Positions 35,413 through 43,837 of a stretch of 64,000 nucleotides of DNA are shown here, in pieces. The notes under the pieces were generated by a model that was not told the origin of the DNA, did no database searches, and saw only the letters and a program-made list of their open reading frames with translations. Within the stretch, counting starts at the first letter, position 1. Each line of letters opens with the position of its first letter. The stretch comes from Thalassospira lucentensis (lineage in GTDB: Bacteria > Pseudomonadota > Alphaproteobacteria > Rhodospirillales > Thalassospiraceae): contig NZ_JAATOV010000003.1 in NCBI RefSeq assembly GCF_011806425.1, forward strand, positions 434,001-498,000, in the 5' to 3' direction. The translations under genes were made by a program, and so were the position numbers.

Positions 35413-37722
35413 CTAGACCTGATCGCCGCTTTCGACGGGCCATCGGCTGTGGTGGCTGTCGATAACGAAACGGTGCTGATGGGTCACGGGGGGATGGAAA
35501 TGCTTGTGGCGATGGCGTGGATCGTCGGTTGCATGGTCGTGGGCGTGATCTGCGGCTTTGGCGGTGGATATTGCCGATGATTCTTGATGCGGGGCATTAA
35601 GAGTATGTGCGGTCGCATGTGTGCTGTCGGGGGCACGGCCATCAGCATCAGCATCAGCATCAGCATCAGGATCGACATGACCGTGGCTGTGGTGCGGGTC
35701 GGTGTGATCGTGCGGGTGGTCGTGCCAAAATCCCGGGTGGCTGTGATGAATGACCGTTGGATCGTTCGCAGGCCACGCGCGCAGGGCCAAAGCACCGCCG
35801 AACAGGGCCAAGCCGCCCGATACCCAAAAGGCCACGGATAGATCAAGCAAGCCACCGACCCAACCCACCACAGCATAGGCTACAAGCCAGCCGCCGTGCG
35901 ATAGCGCGAAATTGGCGGCAAAGAACGCCGATCTGTCGCCCGGGGCAGCAGAGCGTTGCACGAGCCGACCGCCCGGGGTTTGGGCAAATGTCGTCCCCGC
36001 GCCGGCAATGGCCCAAAGGGCAGCATAAAACAGCACGCTTAAGACGTTCTGGCTGCGACCCGATGCGGTTTTTGGGCGTGCTTCTTTGAGTTGATCCAAT
36101 GCAGATGTTTGGTCTGCTTCCTCAGCGCGATCCGACCCGGGTGTTGGGTATGTGGTAGCGGGATAATCCGATGCGGCGTTGCTGGAGGCAGCTTTGGCTT
36201 GGTCCAATGTGGATGTTTGGTCTGCGGCCTCAGCGCGGTCCGATCCGGGCGTTAGGTATGTGGCAGCGTGATAATCCGATGCGGCGTTTTGGTGTGCAGC
36301 GTCGGTTTGATCCAATGTGGATGTTTGGTCCTCGGTCCCAGTGCGATCCGGTCCGGGTTTTAGGAATGGCGCAGCGGTGTGGTCCGGTGCGGCGTTTTGC
36401 GATGCGGCAGCGGGCCGATAGAGCGCGGATTTTGCGTCCGTGAATGCAGTGCGATCCGATACCGGTTTTAGGTATGCGGGCGCTGGATGATCAGATGGCG
36501 ATTTTTGGGATGCGGCAGTGGGGGAAACCGATTCTGCGTTTTGGGATGCGGTTTCGGGGTGATCGGATGAGGGTTTTAGATATGCTTCGGCCGCGTGATC
36601 TAATGCCAGTTGTAGGTGCGAGGCGGCGGGCTGACCTTGGGCAATCTCCCGTGCTGATCCCAAGGTGGCAGCGTGGTCTTGGTTGGTGTTTGGGTGTTCG
36701 TTGAGGTCAGAAACGAGATTGTGGTCGGAACGTACATTGCGATTAGAAGCGTGTTTTAGGTCGAAACTTTGGTTTTGGCTGGTGACGCCGTTTAAGTCCA
36801 CATGTGGGCCAAGCTCGGTCATGGATGCCGTGCCGCCGATCAGCATCGCCAAAGCGGCGAGGAAGACACCTGAGAGCATCAAGCGGCGTTCGCCGAGGCG
36901 GTCAATGATCCGGGGGATTAGGAAGGCGGCGATCATGGACCCTGCCCCGGCACAGGCCAGAAAGGCGGTTGTCATCATGTCACTGCCGCCCAAGACCGAC
37001 TGGGTGAGGACAACCGTGTTGACGATGATCATGGCGCCAACACATGACACCGCGAAATAAACCGCCAACAGCCCACGCAGGCGCGGCGTTTTAAGATAGG
37101 CCACGACCCCAAACAGCGTGTTTTCATAAATCCCGCCCACCCGATCAGTTTGGGCAGGTTTTGGAATGGTGGCGGTCACGATCAGGATGGCTGAGAGCAG
37201 AAACGTTACGCCGTTAACCAAGAACAAGCTGTCAAATTGCCAGACAAACAGCAAAACCGCGGCCAAGGCCGGGCTGGCAAGGTTTTCAAGATCATAGGCA
37301 AACCGGGCATATGAAAGGCCCTTGGTGTAAGTTTCTTCATCGTCGAGCAGTTCGGGAATGATCGCCTGAAACACCGGGGTAAAAGCCGCCGACGCAGCAT
37401 TGATGACAAACACCAACACGAAAATCTGCCAGATTTGGTCAACAAATGGCAAACACAAGACGATCGCCGCGCGCACAACATCCAATGCCACCAGATAAAT
37501 CCGGCGTGGTACGCGATGGGCCAGACCACCGGCAACGGGGGCGATCAGAAGATAAGCGACCATTTTAAAGGTCAGCACAGAACCCAGCACCAGACCGGCA
37601 TTCTGCCCGGCCAGATCATAAGCCAAAAGCGACAGCGCAACCGTTGTCAGCCCCGTCCCGACCAAGGATGTGATCTGTGCGCCGAAGAGATGGCGAAAGG
37701 CTGAAACGGAAAACGGTGACAT
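35413..37722 (-). CDS. NreB-like MFS metal exporter with repeat insertion and His-rich tail
   Basis: This 769-residue protein has a 12-helix MFS core. Nine membrane segments lie in residues 14-298 and three in 557-648. A roughly 255-residue insertion (301-556) splits them and includes five tandem 36-residue repeats (373-552). By topology the insertion would be periplasmic. The C-terminal 115 residues contain about 30 histidines, including HDHPHDH and HHSHGH, and a DADADADAD run. Such tails occur in NreB-type nickel exporters. It is the last gene of the cobalamin-riboswitch operon, 28 bp after cbiO, so Co or Ni efflux is inferred. Confidence 0.8.
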   Translation of the reverse strand: MSPFSVSAFRHLFGAQITSLVGTGLTTVALSLLAYDLAGQNAGLVLGSVLTFKMVAYLLIAPVAGGLAHRVPRRIYLVALDVVRAAIVLCLPFVDQIWQIFVLVFVINAASAAFTPVFQAIIPELLDDEETYTKGLSYARFAYDLENLASPALAAVLLFVWQFDSLFLVNGVTFLLSAILIVTATIPKPAQTDRVGGIYENTLFGVVAYLKTPRLRGLLAVYFAVSCVGAMIIVNTVVLTQSVLGGSDMMTTAFLACAGAGSMIAAFLIPRIIDRLGERRLMLSGVFLAALAMLIGGTASMTELGPHVDLNGVTSQNQSFDLKHASNRNVRSDHNLVSDLNEHPNTNQDHAATLGSAREIAQGQPAASHLQLALDHAAEAYLKPSSDHPETASQNAESVSPTAASQKSPSDHPAPAYLKPVSDRTAFTDAKSALYRPAAASQNAAPDHTAAPFLKPGPDRTGTEDQTSTLDQTDAAHQNAASDYHAATYLTPGSDRAEAADQTSTLDQAKAASSNAASDYPATTYPTPGSDRAEEADQTSALDQLKEARPKTASGRSQNVLSVLFYAALWAIAGAGTTFAQTPGGRLVQRSAAPGDRSAFFAANFALSHGGWLVAYAVVGWVGGLLDLSVAFWVSGGLALFGGALALRAWPANDPTVIHHSHPGFWHDHPHDHTDPHHSHGHVDPDADADADADGRAPDSTHATAHTLNAPHQESSAISTAKAADHAHDHATDDPRHRHKHFHPPVTHQHRFVIDSHHSRWPVESGDQV
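35641..35670. repeat. hexanucleotide tandem repeat in the exporter gene
   Basis: Four copies of ATCAGC plus a variant ATCAGG encode the Asp-Ala run of the cytoplasmic tail (residues 686-694). Confidence 0.9.
36067..36606 (-). repeat. five tandem 108-bp repeats encoding 36-residue units
   Basis: The units occupy residues 373-408, 409-444, 445-480, 481-516 and 517-552 of the MFS protein, with no gaps. The shared pattern is a (S/P)D(H/Y) near the start, YLxPxSDR around unit positions 9-16, DQTSxLDQ around 21-28, and an AxxxNA end. The last two units are the most alike, which suggests recent duplication. Confidence 0.85.
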
Positions 37723-37750
37723 GGCTTAAACCGTTAAATGAGGATGCTGG

Positions 37751-38587
37751 TCATGCTTGTCCGGCGACCGGGCTGATGTCGGGTCTGGTATTGGGTTTTG
37801 GAACCGCCCCCGGATTGGCAGAGGACTTTACGCTGGCGCTGGCGCTGGCATCGGCGTTGTCCGGAGCGTTTGCATCAGGGTTGGCTTCCATCACCTCGGC
37901 CTTGGCGCGTTCCGCGGCACTGCATTTTTTGGCCGGGCGCGTCGATAAGATGCCGCCGCGCAATTCAAGTGTGCGGGTGGCGAGTTTGCGCCGGAAATGC
38001 GGATCGTGGGAAATCAGGATCATGGCCTGTGGCAGGCCGAGCAAGATGTCTTCGAGGCGTTCGAGGTTTTCTTCGTCAAGCGCGTTGGTTGGTTCATCGA
38101 GCAGCAAAACATCCGGGCGCATTGCCAAAACAGCAGCGACCGAGACCAAGCGTTTTTCACCGCCCGAGAGTTCATGGGTGATGCGATCACGCAAATGGCG
38201 CAGATGGAGTTGATCAAGCACCTCGTCCACGATGGCCAAGGCTTCGTCCCGGCTGGCACCAAGATTAAGCGGGCCAAAGGCGATGTCTTCGACCACGGTT
38301 GGACAAAATAGCTGATCATCAGGGTCCTGAACAATGAAGCCGACCCGGCAGCGCAATTCGTGAAAATCCGCCTCGGAGACGCAGACCTTGCCAAAAGCAG
38401 ATACACGTCCGGAATGCGGTTTGATCAGGCCAACCAAAATGCGCAAAAGCGTACTTTTCCCGGCCCCGTTTGGCCCGGTGATAAACAGGCGTTCGTCGGC
38501 ATTTAGGGACAGGTTCACGCGATCAAGGACCTTTTGCCCGGATCGGTAGCCATACGAAATGTCGTTGAGGTCAATAAGCGAAGACAT
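37751..38587 (-). CDS. cbiO: cobalt/nickel ECF transporter ATPase CbiO
   Basis: This is the ATPase of an energy-coupling-factor importer. Walker A is GPNGAGKST, the signature LSGGEKRLVSVAAVLA, Walker B VLLLDEPTNALD, and the H-loop ISHD. I start at the ATG at 38587 (MSSLIDLNDISYGYRSGQ), which overlaps cbiQ by 17 bp. The last 60 residues are an unusual Ala/Asp/Asn/Pro-rich extension beyond the ATPase fold. In naming by Ni homologues this is NikO. Confidence 0.93.
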   Translation of the reverse strand: MSSLIDLNDISYGYRSGQKVLDRVNLSLNADERLFITGPNGAGKSTLLRILVGLIKPHSGRVSAFGKVCVSEADFHELRCRVGFIVQDPDDQLFCPTVVEDIAFGPLNLGASRDEALAIVDEVLDQLHLRHLRDRITHELSGGEKRLVSVAAVLAMRPDVLLLDEPTNALDEENLERLEDILLGLPQAMILISHDPHFRRKLATRTLELRGGILSTRPAKKCSAAERAKAEVMEANPDANAPDNADASASASVKSSANPGAVPKPNTRPDISPVAGQA

Positions 38588-39368
38588 ACATGCGATCCAA
38601 AAGGACAAAGGCGAAAATAAGTGCAACAAAGCCGACGCCAAACAGGACGTCGCGCGATTTAAATTCCAAATGATCAATCATCGGGAAATGGCCACTAAAA
38701 CCACGGCATTTCATCGCATCAAGCACGCGTTCGGCCCGTTCAAGCGAGCGTACAAGCAGCATCCCGAAAAGATAGCCAAACGAGCGATAGGTATGAAACG
38801 TATTGCGGGCGCGAAACCCGCGCAGCTTCATCGCCATGCGCAGACGGTGATATTCATCATGCAGCACCGAAATATAGCGCACGGTAAACATCATCAAATG
38901 CACCAACGCCGCCGGGCATTTTAAACGATATAGCGTATGGCCCAAGGCCACCGGCGACAGGCCAGAGAGCAAACACAGCATCATCAAGACGACCGCATTG
39001 GCCCGCACCCCGATCAAAACCGCATGCATCAGGCCTTCTTTGCTGGCATCGGCACCAAACAGGGAAAACATCGGGGTGCCGGGTGTTGTAAAGGGCAACA
39101 TCACCAGCATCACGATGATAAACCCATCCATCGCCGCCATGCGTTTTAAGGTCAAACGCAGCGGGAGGTCGGTCAGAAAGACAGTGCCAAAGGCGACAAG
39201 AAACGCGCCAAAAGCAAATTCCACCTGATGCAAAGCCACCACCATGATGGCAAACAGGCCTGCCGCAACCACGCGCACACGCGGATCAAATGATCCGACA
39301 AAAGACGGCGCGGTGCCGCTGCTTGCCTGTGCGCCCAGTGGTTGGTCATGCCCGAAAAGGTGGCTCAT
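38571..39368 (-). CDS. cbiQ: cobalt/nickel ECF transporter transmembrane protein CbiQ
   Basis: CbiQ is the T-component membrane scaffold, with about five or six helices in 265 residues. The cytoplasmic coupling segments MKLRGFRARN and LERAERVLDAMKCRGFSGHF are the paired motifs that touch the ATPases. It overlaps cbiL by 4 bp and cbiO by 17 bp. Confidence 0.93.
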   Translation of the reverse strand: MSHLFGHDQPLGAQASSGTAPSFVGSFDPRVRVVAAGLFAIMVVALHQVEFAFGAFLVAFGTVFLTDLPLRLTLKRMAAMDGFIIVMLVMLPFTTPGTPMFSLFGADASKEGLMHAVLIGVRANAVVLMMLCLLSGLSPVALGHTLYRLKCPAALVHLMMFTVRYISVLHDEYHRLRMAMKLRGFRARNTFHTYRSFGYLFGMLLVRSLERAERVLDAMKCRGFSGHFPMIDHLEFKSRDVLFGVGFVALIFAFVLLDRMYVFAY

Positions 39369-40036
39369 GCGTGTTTATCTTTGGCTCTTAGACGACGTGC
39401 TGCGATGTAAAACGCAATCCCGAAGAAGCCAAATATATAGCCAATCGCCCCAAGAATCGATTGAAGATCGTTCTTTTCCTTATAGGCGGCAATTTCGCGA
39501 CGCAGCGGGCGCACTTCGTCGCGCACGATGGCGGCAATCGTGGCTTCTTCTTGCGCGGTCAGGGCCACGTGTCCTGTGCTTGGTGCTGAGCTTGTTTCTG
39601 CCCCCTGCTCAGTCTCAGTCATCGAGGGGGTTGCATTTACATCGCCTGCAACAGCACCGTTGTCAGTTTTCGGTGTGGCTGGCTGTGTGGTTTGAGGATT
39701 GGTCAAGACTGAGGACATTTCGGAAATGTCGAAAACGACCTTGGCAATATGGCCCGCCCCAAGATCGGCGCGAAACACATGATTGACCATCTTGGTTGGG
39801 GGATAGACGAAGAAACCATCTTCGTCTGTTTTTGCCTCGCCAAGTTTGGTGCCGTCCTCGTCAAAGACTTGGACAAGGGTGTTGGCGGCCATATCGCCGT
39901 TCGAAAAGCCAATTTCGCCTTCGATATTTGTGCCGCTGGCGAACACCGATGCGATGACCTTGTGCGCCTGGGCCGGTCCGCACACCGCACCGAGCAAAAG
40001 AACTGCCAGTGCAAAGAAGGCCCCAAGCTTAGCCAT
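39365..40036 (-). CDS. cbiL: CbiL/NikL-type auxiliary component of the metal importer
   Basis: The protein has a signal peptide (MAKLGAFFALAVLLLGAVCGPAQA), then a mature N-terminus HKVIASVF with an accessible histidine, a carboxypeptidase-regulatory-like beta domain (residues 24-110), a Thr/Pro linker and a C-terminal membrane helix (about 190-215). NikL/CbiL proteins replace CbiN in some importers. The start at 40036 overlaps the cbiM stop by 8 bp; a longer frame from 40105 would bury the signal peptide. Confidence 0.83.
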   Translation of the reverse strand: MAKLGAFFALAVLLLGAVCGPAQAHKVIASVFASGTNIEGEIGFSNGDMAANTLVQVFDEDGTKLGEAKTDEDGFFVYPPTKMVNHVFRADLGAGHIAKVVFDISEMSSVLTNPQTTQPATPKTDNGAVAGDVNATPSMTETEQGAETSSAPSTGHVALTAQEEATIAAIVRDEVRPLRREIAAYKEKNDLQSILGAIGYIFGFFGIAFYIAARRLRAKDKHA

Positions 40037-40715
40037 TGCTGGCCTCGTGCGCGGTTGTTGCGGTTTGAGGGGAAGCAGGCGCGTCAAATGCCGGTTCATG
40101 GGCAATATCGGCCGTATCCGTGCGCAGCAATTCTGGTTTGGCTTTGCAAATCAGGAAAACGGCAGCGGCTGAAATCAGGCCTTCGATGATCATGATCGGG
40201 ATATGGGCAAAGAATACCAGCTTGGCGGCGGGTATGAACCCCTCGCCGCTGAGGCCCAATGAAATCGCGACAAAAATGGTTGTGACCGCAATTGATGCCG
40301 CCCCGGCAATGCCGCCCCAGATGGCGGCGACTTTGGGCGTGCTTCGCGCGACCAAACCGCGGAAGGTCAAACCAATCAGCACCGCCGGCATGGCGATATT
40401 GACGGTGTTGACCCCCAACACCGTCAAGCCGCCAAAGCCAAAGAAGACCGCCTGAAGCAGCAGGCCGACAAACAAGGCCGGAAACGCCGCCCAGCCCAGC
40501 ACAAGACCGGCAAGGCCACTCATGATCAGATGCACACTTGTCGGCCCGACGGGCACATGGATAAGGGATGCAACAAAGAATGTTGCCGACAGGACACCGG
40601 TTGCCGGAATTTTATCGATTGGCAGTTTGCGCAGACCAAGGCCAAGCCCCGCGACCGCAATAACCCCACCACCAATCAAAACTTCTGGGGCCAGTGCCCC
40701 GTCGACGATATGCAT
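40029..40715 (-). CDS. cbiM: cobalt/nickel ECF transporter substrate-binding protein CbiM
   Basis: CbiM is the S-component that captures the metal. The N-terminus MHIVDGALAPEVL has the His2 and free amino end that coordinate Co or Ni in this family. Residues 40-75 (HVPVGPTSVHLIMSGLAGLVLG) give further conserved His residues. About seven helices fill 228 residues. The ATG overlaps the TAA of the upstream DUF4198 gene by one base (TAATG). Confidence 0.94.
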   Translation of the reverse strand: MHIVDGALAPEVLIGGGVIAVAGLGLGLRKLPIDKIPATGVLSATFFVASLIHVPVGPTSVHLIMSGLAGLVLGWAAFPALFVGLLLQAVFFGFGGLTVLGVNTVNIAMPAVLIGLTFRGLVARSTPKVAAIWGGIAGAASIAVTTIFVAISLGLSGEGFIPAAKLVFFAHIPIMIIEGLISAAAVFLICKAKPELLRTDTADIAHEPAFDAPASPQTATTAHEASNG

Positions 40716-41524
40716 TATTCTGTTCCTACACCCAGATCATAGGCGCGCACCCAAAGGACGGCGTCCTGTGACAGTTCTTTGCCTTCATATTCAGTATCAG
40801 GACCGCTGCCAAGCGCAGCAAAGCCCCAAAAACCGGCCTTAGGAATGCCAAACGTAAAGTAGCCGTTGTCATCAGACACCGCGACAAGCGCGCCACCGGG
40901 CATCGGCGATGCGGTCGGCTGTTGCGGTGCGTTTTTGGCCATATCCGGTTCGGCGGCCATATATTCGATTTCAATTTCAATCCCGGCGGCCGGTTTGCCA
41001 TCGGTCAAAACCCGACCGGTAAAGGTCGAACCAGTTACAATATTGGTCGGACGGTTGAGCGGCAGAATTTCAGTTTTCAGCCCCTGCGGTTCCATCCAAT
41101 CGGTCGGGATTTCATTGCGGTTAACGTACGATTTGGTGATCTGCTGGATATAGATATCTTCGCTTTGTTCATAGTAAGGTTCAGGCACGACCACCATGAC
41201 GTAATCGCCACTGCGTTTAAGCGTCAGGGTGCCTTCAAAGGCCTTACCACTATTCTCAGCGCCGTTGAACACAATCGGCGAAAGCGTTGATTTCAAATCC
41301 ATTTTTTCGCCGCGATGAATGGCATAAAATTCACGTGGCGGAGCCATATCCATGACATGTCCGTTTTCAAACGGATGCCAAAAGATCAGTTTAACCGTCT
41401 GATCGCCCGCCTTGCTGACATTGACATCGGGCGTATAGGCCAACTGAAAATGCGCCTGCGCAGATCCAGAAGCCAACAAACTACAGACGGCTGCAACAGC
41501 AAGCCTTTTTGGTATTTTAAACAT
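40715..41524 (-). CDS. DUF4198 periplasmic protein, NikK-like
   Basis: A signal peptide ending SAQA precedes the mature start HFQLAYTPDVNV, with His right after the cleavage site as in NikK. The 245-residue mature protein is beta-rich, and its last third resembles a carboxypeptidase-regulatory domain (FTGRVLTDGKPAAGIEIEIEY). NikK is thought to help deliver Ni or Co to NikM. It is the first gene of the operon, behind AAGGAAGAG and the cobalamin riboswitch. Confidence 0.85.
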   Translation of the reverse strand: MFKIPKRLAVAAVCSLLASGSAQAHFQLAYTPDVNVSKAGDQTVKLIFWHPFENGHVMDMAPPREFYAIHRGEKMDLKSTLSPIVFNGAENSGKAFEGTLTLKRSGDYVMVVVPEPYYEQSEDIYIQQITKSYVNRNEIPTDWMEPQGLKTEILPLNRPTNIVTGSTFTGRVLTDGKPAAGIEIEIEYMAAEPDMAKNAPQQPTASPMPGGALVAVSDDNGYFTFGIPKAGFWGFAALGSGPDTEYEGKELSQDAVLWVRAYDLGVGTE

Positions 41525-41696
41525 GGTATCGTCTCTTCCTTAAACGACGTGCGCGGGCATTGCCCAAACACACAGGGTCAGAGAACGATAGGATGGCTGG
41601 AAGCAGATACCGGGATCGATCAAGAAACCGCATTCCCCTGCAACCTGACGCTCACCCCGGCGTCCAACAGTTTGGCACCGGCCGATATGCGGCTGG

Positions 41697-41872
41697 CGGT
41701 CTAAGGCAGGTCTCCTGGCTTACGGTTTTAAGAACATTACGCCTTCCCGGCCAAAACCAGTGGCATGTGTAATATTCAAGACCGCTTACAGTTGCGGGGG
41801 CAGCCGTGGCATTGTCAGGGGTTTGACCCGAAACGCACCACGTTCCCTTTTAAGTCGATCTGATAAGGACCG
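41697..41872 (-). ncRNA. cobalamin riboswitch
   Basis: Read leftward, the conserved parts appear in order: AAAAGGGAA, GGTGCGTTTCGGGTCAA, TGCCACGGCTGCCCCCGC, AACTGTAAGCGG, the B12 box GCCACTGG, GGGAAGGC and GTAAGCCAGGAGACCTGCC. The ends CGGTC/GACCG close a P1 helix. It lies 173 bases before the DUF4198 gene. Adenosylcobalamin should shut down the downstream metal operon, which points to cobalt rather than nickel as the imported metal. Confidence 0.95.
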
Positions 41873-41889
41873 ACACCAAAGACAGCGCC

Positions 41890-41918
41890 ATAATCCATCG
41901 GCGGTGTTGGGGTGTCAA
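41890..41918 (-). promoter_or_regulatory. promoter of the cobalamin-riboswitch operon
   Basis: Read leftward, TTGACA (41913-41918), a 17-base spacer and GATTAT (41890-41895) place the transcription start about 10 bases before the riboswitch. Confidence 0.7.
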
Positions 41919-42082
41919 CCATTACCATTCATACGTTTCGATATTTCGTCATACCAGCATGGGAACAGTGACAGCCCCCTCGACGTTCGGGGATGCCAAG
42001 ATTAAGATTGCCACCATTGACGCCGACACGGTCGGAGAACACCCCCCGTTCACACGGGTGCAAAACAAGGAATGCGTGGGAT

Positions 42083-42625
42083 ATGAACCCGGAAGACGTT
42101 TTAAAGTTCTGGTTTAAGGAACTCGGTCAAAAGCAATGGTTTGAAAAAGATGAGTCGCTTGATCGGCACATCACAGAACGGTTTTCAGATTTCCATACCG
42201 CCGCCCGTGCCGGGGAATTTTATGGCTGGCGCACGACCGCCAAGGGACGCCTAGCCGAGATCATTGTGCTTGATCAGTTTTCGCGAAACATGTTCCGCGA
42301 CAGCCCCGCGGCATTTGAAAACGATCCGATGTCGCTTGCCCTTGCGCAAGAAGCCGTGGCGGCCGGAGCGGATAAAAAGCTTTTGAAAAGTGAAGAACGG
42401 GCGTTTTTATATATGCCCTATATGCATTCGGAATCAGAGCTGATCCACGAGATCGCGATGGAGCTTTTTGATCAGCCCGGACTTGAAAATAACCTTGAAT
42501 TTGAAATCAAGCATAAGCGGATCATCGACCGATTTGGCCGCTACCCACACCGAAATGACATACTGGGCCGAACATCAACGCCCGAAGAAATTGCGTTTTT
42601 AAAAGAACCGAATTCGTCATTTTAG
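42083..42625 (+). CDS. DUF924 family protein
   Basis: A 180-residue cytosolic protein beginning MNPEDVLKFWFKELG, the standard DUF924 start. The LAEIIVLDQFSRNMFRDSPAAFENDP and AFLYMPYMHSESELIHE segments are family hallmarks of a TPR-like helical fold. The function is unknown. The frame is open 30 codons upstream into the riboswitch promoter region, but those residues do not belong to the family. It is divergent from the metal operon. Confidence 0.9.
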   Translation: MNPEDVLKFWFKELGQKQWFEKDESLDRHITERFSDFHTAARAGEFYGWRTTAKGRLAEIIVLDQFSRNMFRDSPAAFENDPMSLALAQEAVAAGADKKLLKSEERAFLYMPYMHSESELIHEIAMELFDQPGLENNLEFEIKHKRIIDRFGRYPHRNDILGRTSTPEEIAFLKEPNSSF

Positions 42626-42631
42626 GCATGC

Positions 42632-42663
42632 AAAAAGGGACGCAAAGCGTCCCTTTTTCTTTG
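42632..42663. terminator. bidirectional terminator between DUF924 and ybiB genes
   Basis: AAAAAGGGACGC/GCGTCCCTTTTT with a 3-base loop has T-runs on both strands. Confidence 0.92.
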
Positions 42664-42711
42664 ATTTGGCAAGGCCATAGGATGGTGATGGCTGGTTACG
42701 CTTGGATCGGC

Positions 42712-43770
42712 TTAGCCGACTTCCTTGTTGCGGTTGTCCCACCAGCCTTCGATGAGTGTTTCCGCCTCGTCCATATAGTCGGCTTTGCCCGCCAGAAACG
42801 CGCCCATGGCCGCACTGCCCTTGATCCGGGCGATGGCAGCGGCGTCTTCGACCTCGCCGCGCCAAACAGCAAGAAAATGCGCCAAGGTAACGGGGCTTTG
42901 TTCTTCTTGTTCTTTTTCGGTGCGGGGCAACAGTGCCGGCCAGCGCACGTCTGACAATTCGCCATCGACCAGCATGCGCAGATCGACATGTTTGAACGGG
43001 GTGCGTTCGGCTTCGCCGCCGCCGCCCTTGATCACGCCAATGCGCGGCAGATCAAGCAATTTGCCGGTTTCGCGATGCACGTCCAAAAAGGCCGGATGAA
43101 ACACCCCCAAAAAGGCCGAGCGGGCCTGAAGCGGGTTAAGAAGTCGCAGCAAGGTATTTACCGGACTGCGCAAGCCCAAAAGTGAGCGCAACCCGATCAG
43201 TTCGCGCAATTTGGGATGCATATGACGCAGCGGAAGATAGGCAAAGCCGTTTGACGCGATGTCAGAACGGGCTTCTTCGGCGGACATGGCCACGGGCAGT
43301 TTCATGGCCTTGACCGCGGCCTCGGTGCCGACACCATTTGCCAGATGCGAATTATAGCCGTGCATCAAAACCGGCACGCCATTTTGCGACAAAAGATGGG
43401 CCGAGAGCACAAACCACGGCAAACCACGCGATCGGCCCGCCGCATAAGACGGCCAATCAAGCATTGGCTGGCCTTCGGTGTCGGTTTCTTCCTCGCCATC
43501 GAGGCGGGCGGCTTTGCGTACCGCATCAATCATGCCTGCCAGTTCTTCGGGCGTTTCGGCACGATAGCGCAGCATCAGCAAGAACGCGCCAAGCTGGATG
43601 GGTTCAACCTCATCGCGCAGGATCATTGAAAAGGCGTCAAAGGCCTCATCGCGGGTCAGGCTGCGTGAACGGCCCGGCCCCCGAAAGAAAGTCCGCAGAT
43701 ACCCCGAAAAAGGATGGGCTTCGGGTAAATCGTTTTCTTCCTCGAGCTGTTCAAGATGCTCGTCGGTCAT
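42712..43770 (-). CDS. ybiB: TrpD2/YbiB-like glycosyl transferase family protein
   Basis: The 352 residues follow the anthranilate phosphoribosyltransferase fold: an N-terminal helical domain (RDEAFDAFSMILRDEVEPIQLGAFLLMLRYRAETPEELAGMIDA) and a C-terminal domain with VIKGGGGEAERTPFKHV. The PRPP-binding GTGGD motif of true TrpD is missing (HGYNSHLANGVGTEAA occupies the region). YbiB homologues bind nucleic acid and belong to the SOS response in E. coli rather than making tryptophan. I prefer the ATG at 43770; a GTG at 43779 is possible. Confidence 0.85.
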   Translation of the reverse strand: MTDEHLEQLEEENDLPEAHPFSGYLRTFFRGPGRSRSLTRDEAFDAFSMILRDEVEPIQLGAFLLMLRYRAETPEELAGMIDAVRKAARLDGEEETDTEGQPMLDWPSYAAGRSRGLPWFVLSAHLLSQNGVPVLMHGYNSHLANGVGTEAAVKAMKLPVAMSAEEARSDIASNGFAYLPLRHMHPKLRELIGLRSLLGLRSPVNTLLRLLNPLQARSAFLGVFHPAFLDVHRETGKLLDLPRIGVIKGGGGEAERTPFKHVDLRMLVDGELSDVRWPALLPRTEKEQEEQSPVTLAHFLAVWRGEVEDAAAIARIKGSAAMGAFLAGKADYMDEAETLIEGWWDNRNKEVG

Positions 43771-43837
43771 GTCTGTCACCGAATTTGTTGCCAGTCGTTT
43801 TAGATAATGTGTCTGTTAAAGCGCGATCAGATTTTTA

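Noticed and set aside
36067..36606. CRISPR array
   Set aside because: The repeat units are contiguous, 108 bp long, imperfect and in frame, without spacers.
35757..36704. Rightward frames with Met/Trp/Arg-rich repeats opposite the MFS gene
   Set aside because: The apparent protein repeats are the antisense reading of the 108-bp DNA repeats of the exporter; composition is not protein-like.
37751..38677. Longer cbiO start at 38677
   Set aside because: The 30 added residues lie inside cbiQ and precede the conserved MSSLIDLNDISYGY start.
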